Virus record (IMG/VR): IMGVR_UViG_3300046792_000331
Location: 1 to 44,114 of that record
Reading direction: 5' to 3' (one strand)
Length of the DNA: 44,114 bases
Origin: a virus
Shown here: positions 23,540-30,190 of the stretch, one piece after another
Layout of the letters: the number at the start of each line of letters is the position of its first letter
How positions within the stretch are numbered: the first letter of the stretch is position 1
Translations under genes and position numbers: made by a program
The notes under the pieces: model-generated
Seen by the model: only the letters and a program-made list of their open reading frames with translations
What the model was told of the DNA's origin: nothing
The model's database searches: none

Positions 23540-24162
23540 GCGCTCATCCTCTCAGCCTTGGTGGGCCGGTTGGTGGTGATGTGTTGGGCGAGGACGCCGA
23601 TCGTCTTGTGGTCCCAGGTGGCGCCACAGGCGGTGCATAGGCCGTGGCTGGTGGTGAGGTTGATGCGGAGGGTGCCGCGTCCTGTGCAGTCGGCGAGTGG
23701 GCAGGGGACGCCGTTGATTTGGCGGACTTGTTCGAGGCCGAGGTAGACGCGGCACCAGTGGGTCCAGCGTCGGAGGTCGGCGCATAGGGCTTTCTGGTCG
23801 GGTTCGTCGAGGTGGCCGGCGGCTCCGACGAGGGCGCGGATGGTGGATTCGGTGGTGGGGCGTGGGTTGATGCCGAGGTCCCTGCACCAGCGTTGGGCGG
23901 TTGTGGTGATCTGCTGGTGGCGGGAGAGGGCTTCGATTTCGAGGGGTGGCCGGCTTCCTGGGGTTGATCCGCTTGCGCCTTCGTCGGCGATGGTGGCGGG
24001 TAGGACGGCGTGGTGGAGTTGGGTGAGTAGGCCGTGTTGGACGGTGATGTGGTGGTGGGTTTGTCGGTGTCGTGATCCGGTCCAGGTGGTGTAGGGCTCG
24101 CGGTGGGCGTGGGGTTCGGTGAGGGTGTCGGCGAGTTCGGTGATTTGTTCGAGTGGGGTCAT
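23536..24162 (-). CDS. Zinc-ribbon protein, DUF7341-like
   Basis: A 208-residue protein, His-rich near the N-terminus (HHHITVQHGLLTQLHHA). It ends in a four-Cys ribbon, CPLADCTGRGTLRINLTTSHGLCTACGATWDHK (C-x4-C, C-x2-C). The middle helices (RWTHWCRVYLGLEQVRQI) resemble conserved actinophage proteins of this size. Its base composition is less GC-rich and more GT/AC-skewed than its neighbours, hinting at separate acquisition. Probably nucleic-acid binding. Confidence 0.65.
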   Translation of the reverse strand: MTPLEQITELADTLTEPHAHREPYTTWTGSRHRQTHHHITVQHGLLTQLHHAVLPATIADEGASGSTPGSRPPLEIEALSRHQQITTTAQRWCRDLGINPRPTTESTIRALVGAAGHLDEPDQKALCADLRRWTHWCRVYLGLEQVRQINGVPCPLADCTGRGTLRINLTTSHGLCTACGATWDHKTIGVLAQHITTNRPTKAERMSA

Positions 24163-24266
24163 GTGGTGCCGCCTGAGAGCGTCTGTGGGGCGTCAGGATT
24201 GCCTGGGCCTATGGCGAGTACCCCTGGGCGGGCTTTGTGGCTCTGCGGCGCTACCGGGGCGTTCAC
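24159..24266 (-). CDS. Possible 35-residue coupled peptide
   Basis: Opens with GTG overlapping the preceding TGA and closes with TGA overlapping the ATG of the next gene, the same four-base couplings used throughout the operon. The product is Pro/Gly/Ala-rich and probably disordered. It may exist mainly to carry ribosomes across the junction. Coding is otherwise unproven. Confidence 0.35.
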   Translation of the reverse strand: MNAPVAPQSHKARPGVLAIGPGNPDAPQTLSGGTT

Positions 24267-24439
24267 CGGCAGACCTCCGTGTGCTCGTCGGCGCGCCGCA
24301 CCAGCTCGGGGAGGCGGTCTCCGTGCTTGAGCACGTAGTCCCACGCGCAGCGGTCGCAGGTGATCAGGGCTACCGCGTCGGATTCGCCCGGGAACCAGCC
24401 GTAGGCAAACTGGAACCGCTGCATGTCCTCGGGGCTCAC
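24263..24439 (-). CDS. Small C-x2-C protein (58 residues)
   Basis: From GTG at 24439 to TGA at 24263. The product begins VSPEDMQRFQFAYGWFPG and contains LITCDRCAWDYVLKHGDRLPELVRRADEH, with a later Cys at the end. One C-x2-C pair plus C-terminal His and Cys gives a plausible zinc knuckle. The composition and GTGA coupling on both sides support translation. I know no family for it. Confidence 0.65.
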   Translation of the reverse strand: MSPEDMQRFQFAYGWFPGESDAVALITCDRCAWDYVLKHGDRLPELVRRADEHTEVCR

Positions 24440-24639
24440 GTGTCCACCTCCCCGTCGGTCAGTCCGAATCGCGGGTCGGTAAGCGCCCGCTCGACGGTGG
24501 CGATGCGCCTGTGCAGCAGCCGGACGCGGAAGTCGTCCTCGCCGAGGCCGTCAGCTAGAAGCCGGTCGAGTTCGGCCTGGTAGCGCTGCTTGTCGCCCTC
24601 GAAGGCCTCGCGAGACCAATCGGCGCGGGTCCAGTTCAC
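24436..24639 (-). CDS. Small helical protein (tandem paralog 2)
   Basis: A 67-residue charged helical protein from GTG at 24639. Its core LDRLLADGLGEDDFRVRLLHRRIATVERAL aligns in pattern with the next upstream gene (TWRTAGLTDEHPNIKRRLNRIALAQHLL), and both end in E-V-D-T. The pair therefore looks like a tandem duplication. Such helix-loop-helix proteins occur in many actinophage early regions without known function. Confidence 0.62.
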   Translation of the reverse strand: MNWTRADWSREAFEGDKQRYQAELDRLLADGLGEDDFRVRLLHRRIATVERALTDPRFGLTDGEVDT

Positions 24640-24830
24640 GTGTCCACCTCGGTCCAGTCGGTGACGGTCACGTCCTGCTGGGCGAGCAGGTGTTGCGCGA
24701 GCGCGATGCGGTTGAGCCGCCGCTTGATGTTGGGGTGCTCGTCGGTGAGTCCCGCCGTGCGCCAGGTGCGGATCTCGCGTGCCCAGCGCCCGATGTCGGC
24801 CCGGAGCTGTTCGGGGTCTCGGATGCTCAT
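24636..24830 (-). CDS. Small helical protein (tandem paralog 1)
   Basis: A 64-residue protein from ATG at 24830. Helical hairpin with a conserved turn (TAGLTDEHPNIKRRLNRI) and a C-terminus VTVTDWTEVDT. That ending also resembles the upstream gene's end (VTVTDWEAVE), so parts of the region have been copied more than once. Both of its ends overlap neighbours by four bases. Unknown function. Confidence 0.62.
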   Translation of the reverse strand: MSIRDPEQLRADIGRWAREIRTWRTAGLTDEHPNIKRRLNRIALAQHLLAQQDVTVTDWTEVDT

Positions 24831-25171
24831 TCCACGGCCTCCCAGTCGGTGACGGTGACGGTGCGCTTGTGCAGGTGCGGGCCGTCGGTCCAGGCGTCGC
24901 GGCTTGCGACGAGGGCGATAAAGCCCCGCGCGGCCGGTTCGGGTTCGCCAAGGTGCGGGTTGCGGAACGGTGACCAGGTGAACTCGTACGGGTCGCCGTC
25001 GATGCGGCCGGTGACCCGCCATTCCTCGTACGTGGTCACGGGCTGGCGTCCGGCGATCAGCTCGTCGCGGAGGGCGTTGATGTCAGCGCTGTCGGCGGTC
25101 TGCACCTCGATCGGGAGCGAGTCGCCGTCGCGGTACGGCCCGTGGTCGATGATTTGGTCGGCGAGCGTCAC
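24827..25171 (-). CDS. Hypothetical early protein
   Basis: A 114-residue protein from GTG at 25171. It has an N-terminal motif LADQIIDHGPYRDGDSLPIEVQ, a beta-rich centre (VTTYEEWRVTGRIDGDPYEFTWSPFRNP) and a C-terminal VTVTDWEAVE. The WRVTG and YEFTWSPF strands suggest a small beta-sheet domain. No catalytic motif visible. Confidence 0.65.
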   Translation of the reverse strand: MTLADQIIDHGPYRDGDSLPIEVQTADSADINALRDELIAGRQPVTTYEEWRVTGRIDGDPYEFTWSPFRNPHLGEPEPAARGFIALVASRDAWTDGPHLHKRTVTVTDWEAVE

Positions 25172-25533
25172 GCGGTCCTCCGGTCGGGGGTGAGGGCGCC
25201 GGCGTTCACAGCCCGGCGGTAGGCGGCGTCGACGGTGTTGCGGCGCATGCCGAGGCGTTCGGCGATCTGGGTGCGGGTGTGGCCTTCGGATCGGAGCAGG
25301 GCGTAGTCGGCGGCGAATTCGCCGGTGGAGCGTTGCTGGCGGGGGAAGCGGTGCAGCGTGCCCTGGCCGCGGTGGTGGTCGTAGCAGCCGACGCAGAGGG
25401 TGCGGGCGAAGTAGGGCCGGTCGGGGTGGCAGGTGGCAGGCCGTGCGTGGACGAGGACGAGTCGTCGGGGTTGGGTGAGGAGGCGGCGGGCGGTGGCCTC
25501 GAAGTCGGCGAGCTGGTCGCGCAGGTCGGTCAC
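25168..25533 (-). CDS. Helix-turn-helix protein with zinc-binding-like N-terminus
   Basis: A 121-residue protein. The N-terminal half contains CHPDRPYFARTLCVGCYDHHRGQG, with C, H, C-x2-C and HH suited to metal binding. The C-terminal half is an HTH similar to sigma-70 region 4 or resolvase HTH domains: LLRSEGHTRTQIAERLGMRRNTVDAAYRRAV. It is probably a DNA-binding regulator of phage transcription. Confidence 0.72.
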   Translation of the reverse strand: MTDLRDQLADFEATARRLLTQPRRLVLVHARPATCHPDRPYFARTLCVGCYDHHRGQGTLHRFPRQQRSTGEFAADYALLRSEGHTRTQIAERLGMRRNTVDAAYRRAVNAGALTPDRRTA

Positions 25534-25928
25534 GGCCGGGTCCCGTAGTCGGTGCCGCAGGTCTGGCAGACCATGCCGACGGTCTCGCGGCTAGGGCCAG
25601 AGCAGGCCGGGCATGGCGTTGGTGCTGGCCTCCAGCCCATCGCGATCAGGGCGTTGATGGTGGCGAAGGCGGCGGACGGGTCGACGCCGGACCGGGCGGC
25701 GCGGACCTTCCTGGCCGCTTGGCGGAGCGCTTCATCGCTGATGTCGGCGACCAGGCCGCGCGGTTTCTCGCCGTTGAGCAGCGTGCAGATCCGTTCGGCG
25801 AGTTCCTGGTCCCCGTTGACGACGACGGCGACGAGCTGGGCGGCCCCGACGATGTGCCCTTCGGGTGTGCGCTCGCCCTCGCGGACGATGGTGACGCCCC
25901 AGTGGTTGCCGGTGCGGTAGGTGCTCAC
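25530..25928 (-). CDS. Early protein with C-terminal zinc ribbon
   Basis: A 132-residue protein from GTG at 25928. The N-terminal YRTGNHWGVTIVREG and LVAVVVNGDQELAERICTLLNG form a small alpha/beta domain found in many actinophage early proteins. Its C-terminus is a four-Cys ribbon (CPACSGPSRETVGMVCQTCG). Likely nucleic-acid or protein binding. Role unknown. Confidence 0.68.
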   Translation of the reverse strand: MSTYRTGNHWGVTIVREGERTPEGHIVGAAQLVAVVVNGDQELAERICTLLNGEKPRGLVADISDEALRQAARKVRAARSGVDPSAAFATINALIAMGWRPAPTPCPACSGPSRETVGMVCQTCGTDYGTRP

Positions 25929-26404
25929 GCCCTGCCTCCGTCTCGCAGTGACTGCTGGATCGCGGTGCGGATCTCCTCGAACTGCTCGGGCGTCAGCTCG
26001 GCAGGGTCGGTGATGAGCGGCTGCGGCATCTGGGTGATCCACGGGTCGTCGGCCACGTCGGGGATGAGCAGCCGGCGTACGCCTCCGCGGGGGTCGGGCA
26101 CGTCTCCGGCCCGGCGTGGGATGACGTGGACGTGCAGGTGGGGCACGGTGCGTCCGGCGAGCGGCCCGTCGTTGACGGCGATGGTCCAGTCGTAGGCGTC
26201 GCCGTAAAGCTGCACGGTCGCGATGAGCTTCAGCAGGTCGTTCGCCTCGTGGATCAGCAGATCCGTAAGCCGGTCCACGTGCCGCTTGGGCACGATCAGC
26301 GTGTGCCCTTCGGTAACCGGGTGGGCGTCGAGGACGGCGCGCATGAGGGGCGTTTCGGCGATGACGGTGTTGTCGTCCCAGGTGGTGCAGCAGGTCCGGG
26401 TCAC
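25925..26404 (-). CDS. HIT-family nucleotide hydrolase/transferase
   Basis: A 159-residue protein with the histidine triad HLHVHVIPRRAGD (H-x-H-x-H) preceded by HPVTEGHTLIVPKRHV, the HIT fold core. Family members hydrolyse or transfer nucleotide monophosphates from dinucleoside polyphosphates, AMP-lysine or similar. In a phage it could manage nucleotide alarmones or adenylylated intermediates. Residues after about 110 form a phage-specific C-terminal extension. GTG start, coupled to both neighbours. Confidence 0.85.
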   Translation of the reverse strand: MTRTCCTTWDDNTVIAETPLMRAVLDAHPVTEGHTLIVPKRHVDRLTDLLIHEANDLLKLIATVQLYGDAYDWTIAVNDGPLAGRTVPHLHVHVIPRRAGDVPDPRGGVRRLLIPDVADDPWITQMPQPLITDPAELTPEQFEEIRTAIQQSLRDGGRA

Positions 26405-26703
26405 GGCGTCTCCTTGGGCTCGGCGGCGAGGCGGGCTTGGTGCTCAGCGTCAGCGATGACGCGCCGGATCTCGCCCACGGGGATGTCCGCGTCGGGGTCG
26501 ATGTCCCCGCCGTCCGTGTCCTTCGTCAGTGACCAGACCGCGGCGATGACGGCGGCCTGTCGCTCGATGAGGTCGGCGGCGGCGAGTGCGGCGTAGTCCA
26601 GCAGCGGTCCGTTCATGCGCAGGTCGCTGTGGTCGCGGAGCATGTCGGCGTGGTCCTGCGGTGTGCCGTCGTTGTACGGCTCCGGGAGCGGGAAGTCGTT
26701 CAC
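26401..26703 (-). CDS. Hypothetical acidic early protein
   Basis: A 100-residue acidic helical protein. GTG at 26703 is preferred because AGGAGGA precedes it; an in-frame GTG at 26751 that overlaps the preceding TGA would add 16 residues. Motif NDGTPQDHADMLRDHSDLRMNGPLLDYAALAAADLI. No metal or catalytic motif. Perhaps a small adaptor. Confidence 0.6.
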   Translation of the reverse strand: MNDFPLPEPYNDGTPQDHADMLRDHSDLRMNGPLLDYAALAAADLIERQAAVIAAVWSLTKDTDGGDIDPDADIPVGEIRRVIADAEHQARLAAEPKETP

Positions 26704-26747
26704 GTTGGTCCTCCTGCTGTCGGGTGGGTTGGCGCCGGCGTGGCGGC

Positions 26748-26906
26748 TCACGGGGTCACCTCGCGGGCGGTGGCCTTGCGCGCGTGGTCGGCGAGGTGCT
26801 GCCGCATCAGGGCTGGGCCGATGAAGTCGCCGTCGGGGACGGAGAACCACTCCTCGCGCGGTAGGCCGTCGCGTTCGCACAGGCGGCAGACGATGAGGCG
26901 GCTCAT
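26748..26906 (-). CDS. Small C2H2-like zinc finger protein
   Basis: A 52-residue protein, MSRLIVCRLCERDGLPREEWF then MRQHLADHARK. C-x2-C followed about 31 residues later by H-x3-H gives a plausible single zinc finger. ATG at 26906 overlaps the preceding stop (ATGA). Probably binds nucleic acid or protein. Confidence 0.6.
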   Translation of the reverse strand: MSRLIVCRLCERDGLPREEWFSVPDGDFIGPALMRQHLADHARKATAREVTP

Positions 26907-27148
26907 CCGACGTCCTCGGCGGGTCGGGCAGGGGAAGCAGCGGCGGGCTCGCAGTCGCATTCGTCCGGGCAGTTGTCGTCGCGCAACGGCTGCCCGCACC
27001 GAGCGCAGCCGACGAGCGGGGGCGCGGTGGCCGTGCAGACCAGGTCGTCGTCCTCGCTGTGCTGGTCGTAGGCGTGGCCGCAGTGGCAGCGGTCGGTGGC
27101 GAGGTCGCGGTCGAACTCTTCGCAGTCGCAAGTGATCGGGCGGGTCAT
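26903..27148 (-). CDS. Cys-rich microprotein
   Basis: An 81-residue acidic protein with ten cysteines: CDCEEF near the start, CHCGHAYDQH, then CARCGQPLRDDNCPDECDCE. It could hold two zinc ions. Sequences of the form C-x-C-G-H-x-x-x-x-H are widespread in actinophage early proteins. Unknown role. Confidence 0.62.
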   Translation of the reverse strand: MTRPITCDCEEFDRDLATDRCHCGHAYDQHSEDDDLVCTATAPPLVGCARCGQPLRDDNCPDECDCEPAAASPARPAEDVG

Positions 27149-27378
27149 GCGTGCCTCCGGGAGTCGATCGGGGTGACGGTGGCGAGGCGGGGTGGGCGGC
27201 GCGGCTCGCGGTCGCGGAACTCGGCGGGCGGGATGTTCTCGGGCTCGCGGTCGTGGTTCGCGATGGCTTCGCTGCGGCAGAGGCGGCAGTTGGTTTGAAG
27301 CTCCGATGGGTGGCTGCGGCAGCGTGGTGCGTCGCGGTCGAGGTAGGGGCTGGGGTCGTCCAGCCAGTGGTCGGTCAT
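27145..27378 (-). CDS. Small early protein with C-x2-C
   Basis: A 77-residue polar protein: aromatic N-terminus (DHWLDDPSPYLDRDAP), then CRSHPSELQTNCRLCRSEAIA with three Cys and one His, then an Arg/Pro-rich tail. Possible zinc knuckle. Coupled by four-base overlaps to its neighbours. Not otherwise recognised. Confidence 0.58.
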   Translation of the reverse strand: MTDHWLDDPSPYLDRDAPRCRSHPSELQTNCRLCRSEAIANHDREPENIPPAEFRDREPRRPPRLATVTPIDSRRHA

Positions 27379-27638
27379 GGCTCAGCCCGCGCCCAGCAGA
27401 TGCAGCAGTCGACGCTGGCAGGGATGAAGTGCCCTTCCCGGCGCAGGCGGTCGAGGCAGCCTGCGGACGGGCAGGGGTGCTCGTGTCCTGGGCCCTCGTC
27501 CGTCACGTAAACGCCGTGGTAGCCGAGTGCGACGAGGCATTCCGCGATCTCCTTCACGGTCACGTCGCCGTCGGTGGCAAGCGCGACCGTGAAGCGCTGG
27601 GTGTCCATCCCGATGAGGTGGTCTGCTGGCTGGCTCAC
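27375..27638 (-). CDS. Small early protein with C-terminal Cys/His cluster
   Basis: An 87-residue protein. The centre DVTVKEIAECLVALGYHGVYVTDEGPGHEHPCPSAGCLDRLRREGHF resembles a small alpha/beta fold followed by a C/H-rich loop, with CCICW near the end. It lies directly downstream of the putative replication initiator. Function unknown. Confidence 0.6.
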   Translation of the reverse strand: MSQPADHLIGMDTQRFTVALATDGDVTVKEIAECLVALGYHGVYVTDEGPGHEHPCPSAGCLDRLRREGHFIPASVDCCICWARAEP

Positions 27639-28390
27639 ATGGCCTCCCTGGTGAAGAAGTCGACGACGGGCGCAACGTGCTCGGCGGGGTTCGGCGGTCT
27701 CGCGTGCGGGAGTGAGTTGCGCTGTTGGTCTTGGGCTGGGGTAAGTGGGTCGGAGGGTGACTTGTTCTCATCGGTGGCCGACGCCGGAGGCGGCGGGCGT
27801 CGCCGGGGGCCTGGGGGCGGCGCGCCCCCAGTGAGAGGTGATCTTTTGTCTTTAGGTGGGGGCTCACTCATAGGTGAGCGCAGAAAACCGCTTCTGCGCT
27901 CAGTTCTTTGGGTGAGCGCAGAAGGCTCCTCGTCGGCACCCTCGGAATCCGTAGCTTCTGCGCTCACTTCTTGGGCGAGCGCAGAAAGACGCCGAGCCTT
28001 TTCGCCGGTGCGGTTGGTCGCCTTCATGCCGTCGACAAGATCGTGGTACTCCGCCTCGTCCAAGGCATTGATGGCCTTCTCGGTGTGCGGAAGGACGGTC
28101 AACCGGTACTCGTCGGCCCGCTTCGCCTTGCGGTTGCCGACCTTCACCAGCTCGATGAGGCCGACCTCGCGCATCCAGGCCAGGTAGCGGCGGGCAGTGC
28201 TGAAGCCCATCTCGCAGTCCGCGGCCAGGCGGGCGACGCCGCACTTCACGCTGGTGCCGTCGGTGTTCGCGTACGAGCCGACCGTCAGCGCGACGGCCTT
28301 CTTCTTGTAGTCGGCGAGGCGGGCGCGGCGCACTACGGCGTACCACCTGCCCAGCGACGCGCCGAAGTCGACGATTTCATCTGCGCTCAC
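27635..28390 (-). CDS. Winged-helix DNA-binding protein, putative replication initiator
   Basis: A 251-residue protein, GTG start chosen at 28390. Residues about 10-115 form a winged helix: AVALTVGSYANTDGTSVKCGVARLAADCEMGFSTARRYLAWMREVGLIELV, then a basic wing (KVGNRKAKRADEYRL). This pattern is found in phage replication initiators and HTH_36 proteins. The C-terminal half is Pro-rich and disordered; its codons carry five copies of TGAGCGCAGAA in both orientations. A sixth, one-mismatch copy spans the start codon. This layout, initiator gene containing its own iterons, resembles the lambda O gene. A regulator is the alternative. Confidence 0.7.
   Translation of the reverse strand: MSADEIVDFGASLGRWYAVVRRARLADYKKKAVALTVGSYANTDGTSVKCGVARLAADCEMGFSTARRYLAWMREVGLIELVKVGNRKAKRADEYRLTVLPHTEKAINALDEAEYHDLVDGMKATNRTGEKARRLSALAQEVSAEATDSEGADEEPSALTQRTERRSGFLRSPMSEPPPKDKRSPLTGGAPPPGPRRRPPPPASATDENKSPSDPLTPAQDQQRNSLPHARPPNPAEHVAPVVDFFTREAM
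27875..27986. repeat. Iteron cluster within the initiator gene: candidate replication origin
   Basis: Copies of TGAGCGCAGAA: 27875-27885 (+), 27892-27902 (-), 27913-27923 (+), 27956-27966 (-) and 27976-27986 (+, one mismatch at the first base). The first two form a perfect 11-bp inverted repeat with a 6-base centre. One further one-mismatch copy, inverted, covers 28379-28389 at the gene start. A comparatively AT-rich patch (27840-27855, GATCTTTTGTCTTTA) flanks the cluster and could be the unwinding element. Confidence 0.7.
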
Positions 28391-28717
28391 CAGGCGTACG
28401 CCTGTTCGGTGGCGAATTGCACAGCGTGGAAAAGCGTGCGCAGAGAGCAAGGCCATGGCAGCATCAGGCCACGGGTCCTTCCGGTGCTGTCGGAATGGGC
28501 CTGCGGGACGGGTGTTAGCGCACCCGTTCCGCCCCCACATTCTCCCAGCTCAGCGGGCGCGTGAATACCATTCATCCACTCCGACACGCCGATGCCCTCT
28601 GTATTCCTGCCCACAACTCGCCCTCGTGCTTCTATCGCGCCGTGCAATTCGCCGGGGATGGCCGAATAGGCCGGGCATGACACGCCCGGCCACAATCGCC
28701 GAATGGTGCAGCCGGTG
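28391..28717. other. Noncoding interval (327 bp) with two dyads, upstream of the initiator gene
   Basis: No convincing gene. ACGGGTG-TTAGCG-CACCCGT is a perfect 7-bp inverted repeat at 28508-28527 and could be an operator or attenuator. GGCCGGGC-ATGACAC-GCCCGGCC is a perfect 8-bp inverted repeat at 28669-28691, 27 bases after the methyltransferase stop, and is a likely terminator without a U tract. The rest probably holds the promoter for the initiator and distal early genes; no consensus element stands out. Confidence 0.5.
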
Positions 28718-29458
28718 TCAGGCAGCCCCTTTCGCATGGTCGAGAATCAGGCCGCCGATGAGTTCCCCGACCGGTGGCACGACGGCATTTCCGAGTCCAG
28801 CCAAGGGCTTGGTAACCAGTCGAGAGGGAACCCCATGAGCCACGCGACCCAGGTCGGGTTCAGGTAGCCACCCTGCTCTCCACGCTTGGCCACGCGCTGC
28901 TCCAGCGAGCTGCCTTCCCTTTGCCACTGCGGTCGCGGATTGGCGAGGTTCTTCGCGGTGCGCGCCAGGGGCGTAGGCCACCAGGAACAGGCGCTCACGT
29001 GCATGTGACGCACCCACCGAGCACGCGGATAGCACCGTCCAGTCCGCATCGAACCCGTCTTCGGCCAGGTCACCGAGCATCCATCCGAAGGCGTCGGCGT
29101 CGTCAAGGAGAGCTGCGACGTTCTCCACGAGGACGTATTCCGGTCGTACTGTGCGAACGACAGCGCGGAACCAGGGCCATCCCCAACGGGGGTCGCCCGT
29201 ACCTCGGCGGAGGCCGGCGGTCGAGAAGGGCTGGCAGGGGAAGCCGCCGGCGACCAGTCGAACAGGGGGTCTTGGTCGAGCGGACCACCATTTGGGGGTC
29301 GTGCGGACGTCGTCATGCTTGGGCACCTCGGGCCAATGTAGATCGAGGATGGTCCGGCAGTACGTGTTCAGCTCCACCTGGCCGACGCAGGTCATGCCGG
29401 CACGGTCGAGGCCCAGGTCCAGGCCGCCGATACCGCTGAAGAGCGACAGGTAGTTCAC
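28718..29458 (-). CDS. DNA (cytosine-5) methyltransferase, orphan
   Basis: A 246-residue compact enzyme. Motif I LFSGIGGLDLGL (SAM binding, residues 6-17), motif IV GGFPCQPFS with nucleophile C75, motif VI ENV (112-114), motif VIII-like HARERLFLVA, and motif X-like GLGNAVVPPVGELIGG are all in order, so it should be active. The target-recognition part is very short. No partner restriction gene is nearby, so it probably protects phage DNA from host restriction or tags it. GTG start overlaps the preceding stop. Confidence 0.93.
   Translation of the reverse strand: MNYLSLFSGIGGLDLGLDRAGMTCVGQVELNTYCRTILDLHWPEVPKHDDVRTTPKWWSARPRPPVRLVAGGFPCQPFSTAGLRRGTGDPRWGWPWFRAVVRTVRPEYVLVENVAALLDDADAFGWMLGDLAEDGFDADWTVLSACSVGASHARERLFLVAYAPGAHREEPRQSATAVAKGRQLAGAARGQAWRAGWLPEPDLGRVAHGVPSRLVTKPLAGLGNAVVPPVGELIGGLILDHAKGAA
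28747..29316 (-). other. Overlapping +1-frame reading frame inside the methyltransferase gene
   Basis: A 189-codon open frame, embedded wholly within the methyltransferase gene. Its product contains SSWRTSQLSL, WPKTGSMRTGRCYPRARWV, SWWPTPLARTAKN and LNPTWVAWLMGFPLDWL. These match a motif series I recall from separately annotated phage proteins that end in W-L-M-G-F-P-x-G-W. The last motif falls opposite the methyltransferase GVPSRL...GLGNAVVPP segment. It is either a conserved overprinted gene or a shadow widely annotated by mistake. Confidence 0.4.
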
Positions 29459-29649
29459 GCCTCGCCTCCGTTCTCGCCGGCGCGTAGCTGCTGCACGTCG
29501 AGCCCGGCCGGTCCGGTCTCGGGGTGGTGGGCGTCGCCTGCCTCACCGACCAGCCCGCAGCAGCACGTCAGGCGGCCGTTGTGGTCGGGTGGCAGGCCGG
29601 GGTCGGCGCGGAAGATGCCGCCGCAGATGCGGTGGGCGGTGGACTTCAC
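29455..29649 (-). CDS. Small early protein with Cys/His motif
   Basis: A 64-residue protein from GTG at 29649 with AAGGAG six bases upstream. Contains HRICGGIFRADPGLPPDHNGRLTCCCGLVGEAGDAH, three consecutive Cys plus one upstream Cys and several His, suggesting metal binding. It overlaps the methyltransferase start and may be coupled to it. Not a recognised family. Confidence 0.6.
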   Translation of the reverse strand: MKSTAHRICGGIFRADPGLPPDHNGRLTCCCGLVGEAGDAHHPETGPAGLDVQQLRAGENGGEA

Positions 29650-29897
29650 AACAGCTCCTTGGCGCGCAGATGCGGGCACCGAGGCTCGGTCTGCAACCAG
29701 CCGTGCGCCTGGCAGTAGCCGTGGTGGTCGTACCGGCACGGGTCCGGGTCGGCGAGGTCTTCCAGCAGCGCGCGGTAGTCCCGCTCGAGGAGGGCGAGGA
29801 CGGCGGCCAGACCCTCGCGGATGCCGTCGTCGCCGTGGTTCACGAAGTCGATGCGCTCGTAGATGAGCTGCACCATCTCGTCGGTCGGCTCGATCAC
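29646..29897 (-). CDS. Small early protein with C-terminal Cys/His cluster
   Basis: An 83-residue protein from GTG at 29897. N-terminal acidic helix pair (MVQLIYERIDFVNHGDDGIREGLAAVLALLERDYRALL), then PCRYDHHGYCQAHGWLQTEPRCPHLRA, in which three Cys and several His resemble a zinc finger seen in other actinophage microproteins. GTGA-coupled on both sides. Confidence 0.62.
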   Translation of the reverse strand: MIEPTDEMVQLIYERIDFVNHGDDGIREGLAAVLALLERDYRALLEDLADPDPCRYDHHGYCQAHGWLQTEPRCPHLRAKELL

Positions 29898-30190
29898 CGG
29901 GCACCTCCGGCGAGCGGCGCCAGTGCCAGCCGGCAGCCCAGCTCGCGGGCCTGCTGGAGGACGGCGAGGTCGTCGGCGATAGCACCGATGTGGCCGTGTT
30001 GGTAGGCGAGGTGGACGGCCTGCGCGGCGGTGTGGGCGCCGAGCTTTCCGTAGAGCTTGAGCTTGTAGGTCTTGACGGTGTGCTGGGAAAGGAACAGGGC
30101 GGCGGCGATCTGGGGTGTTTCGAGGCCGTCGCAGATGAGGGCGAGGATGCGTGCTTCGCGGGGGCTGAGCGGCTTGCCGATGCTGCTCAT
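29894..30190 (-). CDS. LuxR/GerE-type HTH regulator (single-domain)
   Basis: A 98-residue protein that is essentially one GerE domain: LSPREARILALICDGLETPQIAAALFLSQHTVKTYKLKLYGKLGAHTAAQAVHLAYQHG. The four-helix DNA-binding signature is complete (S-x-R-E, T-x-x-I-A, L-S-x-x-T-V-K, K-L-x-x). There is no receiver or sensor domain, so activity would depend on expression or partners. It probably controls a phage or host promoter. Confidence 0.85.
   Translation of the reverse strand: MSSIGKPLSPREARILALICDGLETPQIAAALFLSQHTVKTYKLKLYGKLGAHTAAQAVHLAYQHGHIGAIADDLAVLQQARELGCRLALAPLAGGAR

Noticed and set aside
27875-27986. CRISPR-like array from repeated TGAGCGCAGAA
   Set aside because: Repeats are short, in both orientations, irregularly spaced and within coding sequence; iterons or operators fit better. 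No cas genes exist in the window.
28718-29458. Complete restriction-modification system
   Set aside because: Only a methyltransferase is present; no adjacent nuclease with the expected motifs. The HNH gene at 22538 belongs with the terminase.
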